Shown: piece by piece, positions 1 to 6,720 of the stretch
How positions within the stretch are numbered: position 1 is the first letter of the stretch
How the letters are laid out: each line of letters begins with the position of its first letter
Origin: CAYPQL01 sp964412905
GTDB lineage: Bacteria; Patescibacteriota; Minisyncoccia; JAHIHE01; JAGLIN01
DNA length: 23,865 bases
Assembly: GCA_964412905.1 (NCBI GenBank)
Contig: CAYPQL010000019.1
Span: forward strand, 1 to 23,865
Reading direction: 5' to 3'
Translations under genes and position numbers: made by a program
The notes under the pieces: generated by a model
Told to the model about the DNA's origin: nothing
Databases searched by the model: none
The model's input: only the letters and a program-made list of their open reading frames with translations

Positions 1-387
1 ACATCTATAATTCTCAAATTAACCATTAATAAAGGCTCATTTAAATTAGGAGAAAATAGTGGTGAAAGCCAAAAGATCCTGAAACAAGTTCAGGATGACA
101 ATTTTAATAATTCTTATCTATTCACCGGCGACGCGGGATTTAAAGTGGAAAAAGAATTGCTGGATAAAAATATAAATATAGAAGCAAAAATTTTGAAAGT
201 GTCCCACCACGGAAGCAAAAACGCGACTTCCAACGAATTTCTGCAAGCCGTAAAACCTGAAAAAGCCGTTATCTCCGTGGGGAAAAACAGCTACGGCCAT
301 CCTGCGGAAGAATTACTGAACCGCCTGAAAAATATGAGCATTGAAATTTTCAGAACGGACGAAAGAGGGGATTTGGTGTTTGAATAA
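1..387 (+). CDS. ComEC/Rec2-like MBL-fold hydrolase domain, 3' end only
   Basis: The frame is open from base 1 and ends at TAA 385-387, so the 5' part of the gene lies outside the window. The 128 visible residues match the C-terminal metallo-beta-lactamase-like domain of ComEC competence proteins: a strand reading SIILKLTINKGSF, then YLFTGDAGFKVEKELL, the metal-binding KVSHHGSKNA, and the VISVGKNSYGHP segment near the end. In the known family this domain sits on a polytopic membrane protein that passes single-stranded DNA into the cytoplasm during transformation; the membrane part cannot be seen here, so a stand-alone MBL-fold protein remains possible. Odd: between the strand ending KGSF and YLFTGDA there are about 25 extra residues, and bases 75-101 of this insert are a copy of a dispersed palindromic repeat found elsewhere in the window. 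Confidence 0.85.
   Translation, partial: TSIILKLTINKGSFKLGENSGESQKILKQVQDDNFNNSYLFTGDAGFKVEKELLDKNINIEAKILKVSHHGSKNATSNEFLQAVKPEKAVISVGKNSYGHPAEELLNRLKNMSIEIFRTDERGDLVFE
75..101. repeat. Palindromic TGTCAT-type repeat inside a coding sequence
   Basis: An 8-bp stem (ATCCTGAA / TTCAGGAT) around the loop ACAAG, followed by GACAA. It matches the right end of the element at 20054-20080 in 25 of 27 positions, and both differences fall on the same base pair (C:G here, T:A there), so the stem is kept. It is read in frame as KILKQVQDDN within the ComEC-like gene. Confidence 0.8.
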
Positions 388-421
388 GTTTTGGTTTTTT
401 ATTTAGCTGAATTAAAGAAAT

Positions 422-450
422 TTGACATCAAGCCAATTCCAGCCTATTAT
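422..450 (+). promoter_or_regulatory. Sigma70-type promoter for the 404-residue protein gene
   Basis: TTGACA at 422-427, a 17-nt spacer and TATTAT at 445-450. A second -10-like TATAAT lies at 457-462. Either would start transcription shortly before the ATG at 484. The preceding ComEC-like gene ends at 387 with no clear terminator hairpin. Confidence 0.6.
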
Positions 451-483
451 GTAAGATATAATAAATAAGAAATAAATAAAATT

Positions 484-1698
484 ATGATCAATGAAAAATC
501 ATCAGCCGCAAAACCAGCTTTAATTTTTGTTGTTTTGTTTGCCGTCATTATAACGCTAGGTGCGATAATTTATTTAGCTATGTTCAAAAAATCATTGCCG
601 ACCGCGGTTCAGCCGGCGAAAAATCCGGCAAATTATCAAAATTTGGTTGATGATAATAATTATTTATTTTTAGCTAAATATCAATACGCTAATGATAATA
701 ATAAAAACTTGCTATCTGTTTTTATATACAAGCCAGGAACTAATCAAATTATTAAATCTAAAAATATAGACACTGTTGATCCCATACCTGAATTGGAAAA
801 TAGTTCTGTCCAATATAATTATTTAACAAAAGATATATTTTATTCAACTAATGGAGTTGGCGGAATCGGACCAAGAACTAGCTCAAATTGTATAAATAAA
901 GACGATAGCTGTGATTTCAGAATTTTTAAAATTAATATTAATGACAGCAAGTCTATAAAATTATTTGAAGATAAAGATGGACAGCCGAATCAATGGGTTT
1001 TGAACAAAACAGACAATTCTTTGTATTTATATTATGTCGGCGATATTTTATTAATTAAAAAAGTAGATATTGATAAAGGAGCCGCAGAAACTGTAATTAA
1101 TCAGCCAAATATTCCAAATCGATATTTTAATAAAATACAAATATCTCAAGATGGCAAGGAATTATTTGCATCTTGCAACAATACAGCTCCGGAAGATCCA
1201 AAAGATATAAATAATGCGTATTTATGTAGTGTAGATTTAATAAATAATAAATTTACTACAAGTTTAATATCTTCTGAAATTTCTAGTTATAATAGTATGT
1301 CTCTTGATAGGCAGTATTTGGGTTTTTATTCAAATGGATTGTATATTTATGATTTACAGAATAAAAACTTAATCAAGGTGCCTTATAATGGAGGCGCAGA
1401 ACAGAATAATTTGTTGTGGTCTAAAAATAGCAAAAGGCTATTTTTTAGCGAAGAGGGAAATTTAAAATATTATGATGTAAATACGCCAATTGCTATTAGT
1501 ATGAAAATTTTCAAGAATTATTTAATTCCTTATCTTTTATCTGCATCTAATACAAACAATTATGTTTTGTATCGTTTGAGTGATAATACGGCGCTTGGTA
1601 TATTTGATTTATCTAAAAACCAAGATATAACAAAATTACCGGATATTTTTTCTTTTTCAGCTGATTATCATTATGACTCTGAGTGGTATCAAGAATAA
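484..1698 (+). CDS. Membrane-anchored beta-propeller-like protein, function unknown
   Basis: 404 residues. Residues about 11-34 form one hydrophobic segment (ALIFVVLFAVIITLGAIIYL) after a short basic N terminus, so the rest is probably outside the membrane. The remainder is rich in Asn, Asp, Tyr and Ser and alternates short strands with turns, including phrases such as LYIYDLQNKNLIKV, LLWSKNSKRLFFSEEGNLKYYDV and QISQDGKELFASC, which resemble the blades of TolB/WD40-like propellers (WSxNSKRLFF, SxDGKELF). No catalytic motif is visible. Four Cys in two near pairs (residues about 137-144 and others) could form disulfides. The start is the ATG 27-34 nt behind the predicted promoter; there is no Shine-Dalgarno. 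It stands alone between its own promoter and the terminator at 1731. The propeller assignment is inferred from pattern only. Confidence 0.8.
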   Translation: MINEKSSAAKPALIFVVLFAVIITLGAIIYLAMFKKSLPTAVQPAKNPANYQNLVDDNNYLFLAKYQYANDNNKNLLSVFIYKPGTNQIIKSKNIDTVDPIPELENSSVQYNYLTKDIFYSTNGVGGIGPRTSSNCINKDDSCDFRIFKININDSKSIKLFEDKDGQPNQWVLNKTDNSLYLYYVGDILLIKKVDIDKGAAETVINQPNIPNRYFNKIQISQDGKELFASCNNTAPEDPKDINNAYLCSVDLINNKFTTSLISSEISSYNSMSLDRQYLGFYSNGLYIYDLQNKNLIKVPYNGGAEQNNLLWSKNSKRLFFSEEGNLKYYDVNTPIAISMKIFKNYLIPYLLSASNTNNYVLYRLSDNTALGIFDLSKNQDITKLPDIFSFSADYHYDSEWYQE

Positions 1699-1730
1699 TG
1701 AATATAAATTTTTAAATAAATATATTCTTT

Positions 1731-1757
1731 AAAAAGCGAGCAATATCTCGCTTTTTT
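1731..1757 (+). terminator. Rho-independent terminator after the 404-residue protein gene
   Basis: AAAAAGCGAG, loop CAATAT, CTCGCTTTTTT: a perfect stem with a run of six T at the 3' side. Being A-flanked on the left, it might also work from the other strand, but no gene converges on it. Confidence 0.85.
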
Positions 1758-1776
1758 GATTTATCTATTTTTTCTC

Positions 1777-1806
1777 TTGACATCATATTGAGTCATAGTG
1801 TATGAT
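1777..1806 (+). promoter_or_regulatory. Strong consensus promoter of the C39-like peptidase cassette
   Basis: TTGACA (1777-1782, perfect -35), 18-nt spacer, TATGAT (1801-1806, five of six -10 bases). It lies directly behind the upstream terminator and 44 nt before the first ORF of the cassette. Confidence 0.75.
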
Positions 1807-1812
1807 ATTTAC

Positions 1813-1829
1813 ATCACTAAAAAAGTGAT
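1813..1829. promoter_or_regulatory. Small palindrome at the predicted transcription start
   Basis: ATCACT, five A, AGTGAT: a perfect 6-bp inverted repeat 6 nt downstream of the -10 box, where a transcript would begin. It could be an operator for a dimeric repressor or a 5' hairpin protecting the RNA. No repressor gene is adjacent, so the role is open. Confidence 0.4.
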
Positions 1830-1849
1830 AAAATAAATGAGGAGCAAGA

Positions 1850-1951
1850 ATGCACCTTAACAACCAAAAAAATAAAAAATGGGAAATTGCAAAAATTTCC
1901 ACAGTATCGACAGGCGACCAAAAAAAAGAAAACAGAGATGATGTAAAATGA
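1850..1951 (+). CDS. 33-residue upstream ORF (leader peptide) coupled to the C39-like gene
   Basis: ATG at 1850 preceded by GAGGAG (1839-1844) at ideal distance, one of only two strong Shine-Dalgarno sequences in the window. It encodes a hydrophilic peptide starting MHLNNQKNKKWEIAKI and ending at TGA 1949-1951, which overlaps the ATG (1948) of the peptidase gene as ATGA. The layout suggests ribosomes load here and re-initiate on the peptidase gene, whose own start lacks a good ribosome-binding site. It may act only as a translational leader or be a functional peptide; no family recognised. Confidence 0.55.
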   Translation: MHLNNQKNKKWEIAKISTVSTGDQKKENRDDVK

Positions 1952-2859
1952 GTAGAAAGAACAGAAATGTAGGATTGATAACAAGAACATTGGTTTTAAC
2001 CGTGATAGCGTTAATTCTATCAACTGGTTTAGCTGGAGCTTTCAGCAATCCGCTCGGTGTGCCATTTAAAGCCCAAGTTCCACCAGGGTCATGGACAGAT
2101 CCAAAAACCAAAAATTGCGGACAAACTTCATCGTTGATGGTATATTCCTTTTACGATGAGACAACTCCGACAACACAAGGAATAAAAGATATAGATGACT
2201 GGTTATTCCAAAAATACGGAAGTTCGCAAGCAATAAACAGCTATAGTGGTTCTGATACAAGTACTACAATCCTTGAAACTTTGGCCAAAGAGTATGGTGG
2301 AAAATACGGAGTTTTTCCAAATACCTATAAAGATGTCAAATGGACGGTAGCCAGAGTTAAACAGGAAATTGATGTCGGACATCCAGTTATTGTTGCGGTA
2401 ACTGGCGCGCCTCTTGGGCAATCCTATGGTGGACATTTCCTTGTTGCAAAGGGATATACAAGCACTGGTATTATTACCAATGACCCTGGAAGAACAAATG
2501 GCGTGTTAACCTATACCAACACGCAATTTACGAATGCCATGACCTCACAAGGCGGTGCTGTCGTAGTGGTAATGCCGAATCCAATTACCGTAACTTATCC
2601 CAATGGCGGAGAAAGCTGGAGAATCGGAAGCACTCAAACTATCAGATGGAGCTATACCGGCAATCCGGGATCTTCCGCAAAAATTGAGCTTGTGAAAAGC
2701 ACAGGCGCGGCGACAACGATCGCTAATTGGGCTCCAATAGGAAGCGGCGGGAAAGGATCATATTCCTTTTGGCTTCTCCAGTCAGCGGGAAGTTACAAAG
2801 TGAGGATTACAACATCCTCAGGTTCTGACACCAGCAAGAATTATTTTGTGATATCATAA
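1948..2859 (+). CDS. Secreted C39-like cysteine peptidase with C-terminal beta-sandwich domain
   Basis: 303 residues. N terminus: basic MSRKNRN, hydrophobic residues about 13-29 and a likely signal-peptidase site near LAGA/FS (32). Residues about 35-205 look like the peptidase C39-like (papain-fold) family: NCGQTSS gives nucleophile Cys57, GGHFLVAKGY gives His163 and TNDPG gives Asp179, the usual Cys-His-Asp order. Residues about 211-303 form a second domain beginning ITVTYPNGGESWRIGSTQTI, the typical opening of Ser-Thr-rich/Kre9-Knh1-like extracellular beta domains. Expected role: cleavage of a peptide or protein outside the membrane; the substrate cannot be read. It overlaps the upstream 33-residue ORF by 4 nt, lies in a transcription unit closed by terminators, and is visibly less AT-rich than neighbours, suggesting acquisition from elsewhere. 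Confidence 0.85.
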   Translation: MSRKNRNVGLITRTLVLTVIALILSTGLAGAFSNPLGVPFKAQVPPGSWTDPKTKNCGQTSSLMVYSFYDETTPTTQGIKDIDDWLFQKYGSSQAINSYSGSDTSTTILETLAKEYGGKYGVFPNTYKDVKWTVARVKQEIDVGHPVIVAVTGAPLGQSYGGHFLVAKGYTSTGIITNDPGRTNGVLTYTNTQFTNAMTSQGGAVVVVMPNPITVTYPNGGESWRIGSTQTIRWSYTGNPGSSAKIELVKSTGAATTIANWAPIGSGGKGSYSFWLLQSAGSYKVRITTSSGSDTSKNYFVIS

Positions 2860-2900
2860 TCACAAACGCCAAAAAACAAAAACAAACACAAAAAACAATC

Positions 2901-2910
2901 AAGGAGGTGA
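2901..2910 (+). promoter_or_regulatory. Near-perfect extended Shine-Dalgarno
   Basis: AAGGAGGTGA is fully complementary to the usual 3' end of 16S rRNA. It is striking because nearly all other starts in the window have none. The next ATG in range (2928) is 17 nt further on, longer than optimal, and no ATG, GTG or TTG occurs between. Confidence 0.5.
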
Positions 2911-2927
2911 GAGAGAAAACTTAAAAT

Positions 2928-3032
2928 ATGAAACCAATAGCTGGAATTAGAAAAACGATAAACCTAATTTCCGGTTATTTTTTTATTATATTTTATCAAG
3001 ATGGCCTTTCTCGTTCTAACGGCGAATTTTGA
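2928..3032 (+). CDS. Possible 34-residue peptide with hydrophobic stretch
   Basis: ATG 2928 to TGA 3030-3032. The peptide has a basic start (MKPIAGIRKTINL), a hydrophobic stretch of about ten residues (ISGYFFIIFY) and a polar tail. It follows the AAGGAGGTGA sequence, stands alone between the C39-like gene and its terminator, and would be transcribed with that peptidase. It could be a small membrane peptide or a substrate of the pathway. Against it: the long Shine-Dalgarno spacing and very short length. No homology is claimed. Confidence 0.3.
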   Translation: MKPIAGIRKTINLISGYFFIIFYQDGLSRSNGEF

Positions 3033-3048
3033 AACAGATTGTGAATTT

Positions 3049-3082
3049 CCCTGCGCCAAGAGCGCAGGGAGTTCTTTTTTCT
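3049..3082 (+). terminator. Rho-independent terminator closing the C39-like cassette
   Basis: CCCTGCGC (3049-3056), loop CAAGA, GCGCAGGG (3062-3069), then GTTCTTTTTTCTT. An 8-bp GC-rich perfect stem with a T-rich tail; the strongest terminator in the window. Confidence 0.9.
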
Positions 3083-3091
3083 TAAATGACA

Positions 3092-3120
3092 TTGCAAAAA
3101 TTAGGAAATTATGGTATAAA
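3092..3120 (+). promoter_or_regulatory. Extended -10 promoter for the adenylate-kinase-like gene
   Basis: TTGCAA (3092-3097), 17-nt spacer, TGG directly before TATAAA (3115-3120), an extended -10 element. Transcription would begin near 3127, which places a start codon at 3131 almost at the RNA end and favours the ATG at 3164. Confidence 0.65.
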
Positions 3121-3163
3121 GAGACTATGATTGGTAAAATTTAATCAAGTAACAATAAAAAAA

Positions 3164-4237
3164 ATGGAATTTCCAATTTTCAAGACGAAGATGAAGGGGG
3201 TTGAGCAAAAGTTTGATTTATCAAGCCCGGAAGGCAGAGAAGCTTATTTCTCGGCAAAGGCGGGAACTGAAATTGAAAAATTAAGAGAATTTTTCAAAGA
3301 AGGAAACACTTTTATTTCTTATCTTTTGGGGAAAAAAAACGCGGGTAAGGGAACTTATTCAAAAATGTTCACTGAAGTCGTGGGGGAGGAATATATACGG
3401 CATATCTCGGTGGGAGATTTGACGAGAGAAGTTGAGAAGGAGCTTAAAGATGAAAATAAAAAGAAAGAGATTGTGGAATATCTGAGAAAGAATTATAGAG
3501 GTTTTATTTCAGTGGACGACGCTTTGCAAGCTTTTATGGAAAAAAGCACCGAGGTTCTTTTACCTACTGAATTTATTTTGACATTAATAAAAAGAAAAAT
3601 AGATCAGTTTGAGAAAAAGACTCTTTTTGTTGATGGGTTTCCAAGAGACTTGGATCAAGTTTCTTATTCCCTTTTCTTCCGAGATTTAGCCGGCTACAGA
3701 TATGACGGAGATATTTTTATTATAATCAATGTTTCTGAAAATGTAATAGACGAGAGAATAAAATGGAGATTAATTTGTCCAAAATGCAACACTCCCAGAA
3801 ATTTAAAACTATTGCCCGTAAAAGAAGAAAATATTAAATATGACAAAAACAGCAAAGAATTTTATTTTCTGTGCGATAATCCAAAGTGCGAAAAAGTAAA
3901 AATGGTCAGAAAAGAAGGCGATGAGCTAGGAATAGAGCCGATAAGAAAAAGATTGGAAATAGACGGAAAACTTATGGAAAAGGCTTTTTCTTTGCACGGA
4001 ATGCCAAAAGTTCTCCTGCGAAATACTGTTCCAGTTAAGCTTGCCAAAGACTGTGTTGATAATTATGAACTTACTCCTGAATATATTTATGAATGGGACG
4101 AGAGAAACAAGAAAGTAAAAATCACGGAAAAGCCATGGACTCTTCCCGATGAAGACGGAGTTGTTTCATACAGCTTAATGGCGCCGCCTGTCGTGGTTTC
4201 AATGATCAAGCAGCTGGTGAAAGTGCTGGGATTATAA
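3164..4237 (+). CDS. Adenylate-kinase-like nucleoside monophosphate kinase with N-terminal extension
   Basis: 357 residues from the ATG at 3164. The frame can be extended to TTG 3131, but that lies about 4 nt from the predicted transcription start. Motifs: P-loop GKKNAGKGT (residues about 56-64), the adenylate kinase signature VDGFPRDLDQ (about 156-165), and a LID-region zinc ribbon with CPKC (205-208) and CDNPKC (237-242). Arginines for phosphate binding follow (RKRLE). Expected reaction: ATP + (d)NMP to ADP + (d)NDP, in the cytoplasm. Typical adenylate kinases have about 210 residues; here some 50 residues precede the P-loop and about 100 follow the LID-region zinc ribbon, ending in a segment that contains YEWDERNKKVKI. 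The nucleotide preference is uncertain, so a gene symbol is withheld. It has its own promoter and is followed after 54 nt by the SMC gene. Confidence 0.88.
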   Translation: MEFPIFKTKMKGVEQKFDLSSPEGREAYFSAKAGTEIEKLREFFKEGNTFISYLLGKKNAGKGTYSKMFTEVVGEEYIRHISVGDLTREVEKELKDENKKKEIVEYLRKNYRGFISVDDALQAFMEKSTEVLLPTEFILTLIKRKIDQFEKKTLFVDGFPRDLDQVSYSLFFRDLAGYRYDGDIFIIINVSENVIDERIKWRLICPKCNTPRNLKLLPVKEENIKYDKNSKEFYFLCDNPKCEKVKMVRKEGDELGIEPIRKRLEIDGKLMEKAFSLHGMPKVLLRNTVPVKLAKDCVDNYELTPEYIYEWDERNKKVKITEKPWTLPDEDGVVSYSLMAPPVVVSMIKQLVKVLGL

Positions 4238-4240
4238 TTT

Positions 4241-4290
4241 AACTTAAAAAAACTTTATAACTTTTCACTTTGAGCTTTTAACTTATTTAT
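4241..4290. repeat. 7-nt periodic AT-rich spacer between kinase and SMC genes
   Basis: The gap parses into consecutive degenerate 7-mers: aacttaa, aaaaact, ttataac, ttttcac, tttgagc, ttttaac, ttattta, running up to the SMC start codon. No ribosome-binding site is present; TATAAT overlaps the start (4288-4293). Confidence 0.5.
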
Positions 4291-4291
4291 A

Positions 4292-6568
4292 ATGTATCTA
4301 AAAAAACTGGAAACAACCGGATTTAAGTCTTTCGCGAATAAGACCGTTTTGGATTTTCCGAGGGGCGTGACGGCGATCGTGGGACCGAACGGGTCGGGAA
4401 AATCCAATGTTGCCGACGCGGTGAGATGGGTTTTGGGCGAGCAGAGCATGAAAAGTTTGCGCGGGAAAAAAAGCGAGGATATAATTTTCACGGGAAGCGA
4501 CAAGAAAGCGAAAATGAGCGCCGCGATTGTTTCTTTATATCTGGATAATAAAGACAAGAAAATTCCCATAGACTTTGAAGAAGTCGTGATAACCAGAAAA
4601 CTTTTCCGAAACGGGGACAGTGAATATCTGATAAACAAAAGCCGGGTGAGATTGTCCGATATAATTGACTTGCTTGCCAAATCGGGAGTGAGCCAGAGAG
4701 GATATTGCGTTATAAACCAAGGAATGGCCGATTCTATTTTAAGCGCGACGCCGGCCGAAAGAATGGTTATTTTTGAAGAAGCGACGGGGGTCAGGCAATT
4801 TCAGATCAAAAAACAGCAGACCATAAACAAGCTTGAAGCAACCAGAAAAAATCTGGAGCGAGTCACGGATTTGTTAAACGAGATTGAACCAAGACTCGTA
4901 TCTTTAAAAAGGCAGGCAAATAAAGCTCAAAAAAGAGGAGAGGTGGAATTGAGCTTAAGAACGGAACAGGAAAAATTATTCTCGCATATTTGGTCCGGGC
5001 TTAATCAAGATAATAAAAAATATTGCTCGGAAAGAGAAAAGCTGGAAAAAAGAATTGAAGAATATTCCGCGCAAATCGCCGAGATAAAAAACAATCTGTC
5101 CAAAAGCGAAAATAATAATGAAAATTACAGCGCGGAATTTAACAACTTGCAGAAAGAGGCGGAATCTTTGCGGGAAGTTATCAACGATTTTCAAAAAAAC
5201 CTTTCTATTATAGAAGGCAGAATTCAAGTTGAAAAAGAAAAAGAGCAAAAAACCAAAACTTTGGAATATATGCCTATAAATTTGGGCTATGTCAAAGAAA
5301 AACTTTCTGGGGTTATTTCGGCCTATAATGATTTTTTAAGTATGATAGAAAGCTTGAAAAACATTGGAGATGTTAAGTTGATTTATGAAAGGGGGATTGA
5401 AGTGAAAAATAATGTGGAAAATCTTTTGAAAGAAGTCGGAAGCGGGAAAATCATTCAAAATGAAAAAGGGGCCGAATTTGACGATAGTCATTTGAAAAAA
5501 TTAAAAGCTGAAGAGGTTATGGCTTCGGATAAAATCCGCGAATACAATGAAAAATATGAACAAATCAAGAATAGAATTTATGAGCTTAACAAGCAAGAGC
5601 AGGATAAAAGACAGATATTCTTCAAACTGGAGAAAGAGTTGCAAATAAAACAAGAGGAAATAAACAGGTTTAAAGACAATCTGAACAGAATAAACATTGA
5701 ATTGGCGAAATTTGAAGTTCGCAAGGAAGATTTGGTGAATGAGATTAAAGATGAATTCGGAAGCGATGAATTTATAAACAAGCTTCATAATAAAAAACTT
5801 CAACAAGAGCAAAGCGAGAATTATTTTAATCAGGAAGAAAGCAGGTCAATTGTCAGGAAGTTGAAATTCCAGCTGGAGCAAATCGGGGGAATTGATCCTT
5901 TGATTGTTGAAGAATATGAAGAAACGGAAAAAAGATTTGAATTTCTTTCAACTCAATCCGAAGATTTATCCAAGGCGTCTAATTCTTTAAGGGAAATCAT
6001 AAAAGAGCTTGATGAAAAAGTTGAGAAGATTTTCAAAAATTCTTTCAAGAAAATTAACGAGGAATTTAACAGATATTTCAAAATTATTTTCAGCGGCGGA
6101 AAAGCCGGACTTTCCATAAAATATTCAGAGTTAAAAAAAGAAAGAAACGATGCCGTTGAAAGGGATGGCAATAATGAAAATTCAAATGAAGAGGAGCGGG
6201 ATAAAGATCAAGAACAGAGAATTGCCGGCATTGAAATAAATGCCGCTCCTCCCGGAAAAAAAATAAGCAGCCTTGATATGCTCTCGGGAGGGGAAAGAGC
6301 GCTCACTTCAATTGCGATTTTGTTCGCGATTATTTCCAACAATCCTCCTCCGTTTTCGGTTATTGATGAAATTGACGCCGCGCTTGACGAAGCAAATTCA
6401 ACCCGCTTGTCAAAAATAATAAAAGATGTTTCGTTAAAGACTCAATTTATTATGATCACGCACAACAGGGAAATGATGCAGCAGGCAAGAGTTTTATACG
6501 GCGTTACAATGCATGATGACGGCGTGTCAAAAATTATTTCATTGCAATTGGAAGAAACGGAGCAATAA
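4292..6568 (+). CDS. smc: Short SMC-type chromosome segregation ATPase without visible hinge
   Basis: 758 residues against roughly 1,100-1,200 for usual bacterial SMC. N-terminal head: MYLKKLETTGFKSFANKT opening, Walker A GPNGSGKS (31-38), Q-loop CVINQG (Q143). C-terminal head: signature LSGGERALTS (664-673), Walker B FSVIDEID with DEANS D-loop (about 688-702), H-loop ITHNRE (H724). The two coiled-coil arms (about 175-320 and 405-600) are short. The Gly-rich hinge that normally joins SMC dimers is not recognisable; instead residues about 325-400 form a non-coiled insert starting YMPINLGYV. A highly charged loop (ERDGNNENSNEEERDKDQEQ, about 629-648) interrupts the C-terminal head. There is no CXXC zinc hook, so it is not Rad50, and no stop or frameshift explains the shortness. 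Expected to bind and loop DNA with kleisin partners, none of which are in the window. Confidence 0.92.
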   Translation: MYLKKLETTGFKSFANKTVLDFPRGVTAIVGPNGSGKSNVADAVRWVLGEQSMKSLRGKKSEDIIFTGSDKKAKMSAAIVSLYLDNKDKKIPIDFEEVVITRKLFRNGDSEYLINKSRVRLSDIIDLLAKSGVSQRGYCVINQGMADSILSATPAERMVIFEEATGVRQFQIKKQQTINKLEATRKNLERVTDLLNEIEPRLVSLKRQANKAQKRGEVELSLRTEQEKLFSHIWSGLNQDNKKYCSEREKLEKRIEEYSAQIAEIKNNLSKSENNNENYSAEFNNLQKEAESLREVINDFQKNLSIIEGRIQVEKEKEQKTKTLEYMPINLGYVKEKLSGVISAYNDFLSMIESLKNIGDVKLIYERGIEVKNNVENLLKEVGSGKIIQNEKGAEFDDSHLKKLKAEEVMASDKIREYNEKYEQIKNRIYELNKQEQDKRQIFFKLEKELQIKQEEINRFKDNLNRINIELAKFEVRKEDLVNEIKDEFGSDEFINKLHNKKLQQEQSENYFNQEESRSIVRKLKFQLEQIGGIDPLIVEEYEETEKRFEFLSTQSEDLSKASNSLREIIKELDEKVEKIFKNSFKKINEEFNRYFKIIFSGGKAGLSIKYSELKKERNDAVERDGNNENSNEEERDKDQEQRIAGIEINAAPPGKKISSLDMLSGGERALTSIAILFAIISNNPPPFSVIDEIDAALDEANSTRLSKIIKDVSLKTQFIMITHNREMMQQARVLYGVTMHDDGVSKIISLQLEETEQ

Positions 6569-6587
6569 TTTTAGACGGCGCGCCGCA

Positions 6588-6622
6588 ACAAATTACAATT
6601 CACCAATTACCAATTACCATTT
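6588..6622. repeat. 7-nt tandem-like AT-rich repeat
   Basis: Successive 7-mers acaaatt, acaattc, accaatt, accaatt, accattt. It follows a self-complementary CGGCGCGCCG (6576-6585) just past the SMC stop. Confidence 0.6.
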
Positions 6623-6629
6623 TATTTTT

Positions 6630-6657
6630 TTGACCAAAACCGCACAAAAGCTATAAT
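6630..6657 (+). promoter_or_regulatory. Promoter for the 289-residue protein gene
   Basis: TTGACC (6630-6635), 16-nt spacer, perfect TATAAT (6652-6657). Predicted start near 6664, giving a leader of about 57 nt that contains the repeat at 6678-6706. Confidence 0.7.
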
Positions 6658-6677
6658 AAACACATAAGCGCAAAATT

Positions 6678-6706
6678 TTGTTAAAATGTTTATATGTTAA
6701 AATGTT
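6678..6706. repeat. 29-nt dispersed repeat, copy A, 8-nt periodic
   Basis: Contains TTAAAATG, TTTATATG, TTAAAATG in tandem. The reverse complement of 20240-20268 matches it in 28 of 29 positions. It lies in the leader of the next gene. Confidence 0.7.
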
Positions 6707-6720
6707 TAAAATGAATAACT

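Noticed and set aside
2951..2992. Possible weak terminator (ATAAACC...GGTTAT plus T-run)
   Set aside because: The stem is short and bulged, and a far stronger terminator follows at 3049.
4292..6568. SMC as a pseudogene or an assembly deletion
   Set aside because: The frame is continuous and all head motifs are intact; shortness is in the arms and hinge, so a genuine short form is more likely.
6576..6585. CGGCGCGCCG palindrome after the SMC gene as a terminator stem
   Set aside because: It is self-complementary without a loop and has no T-run; too short to assign a role.
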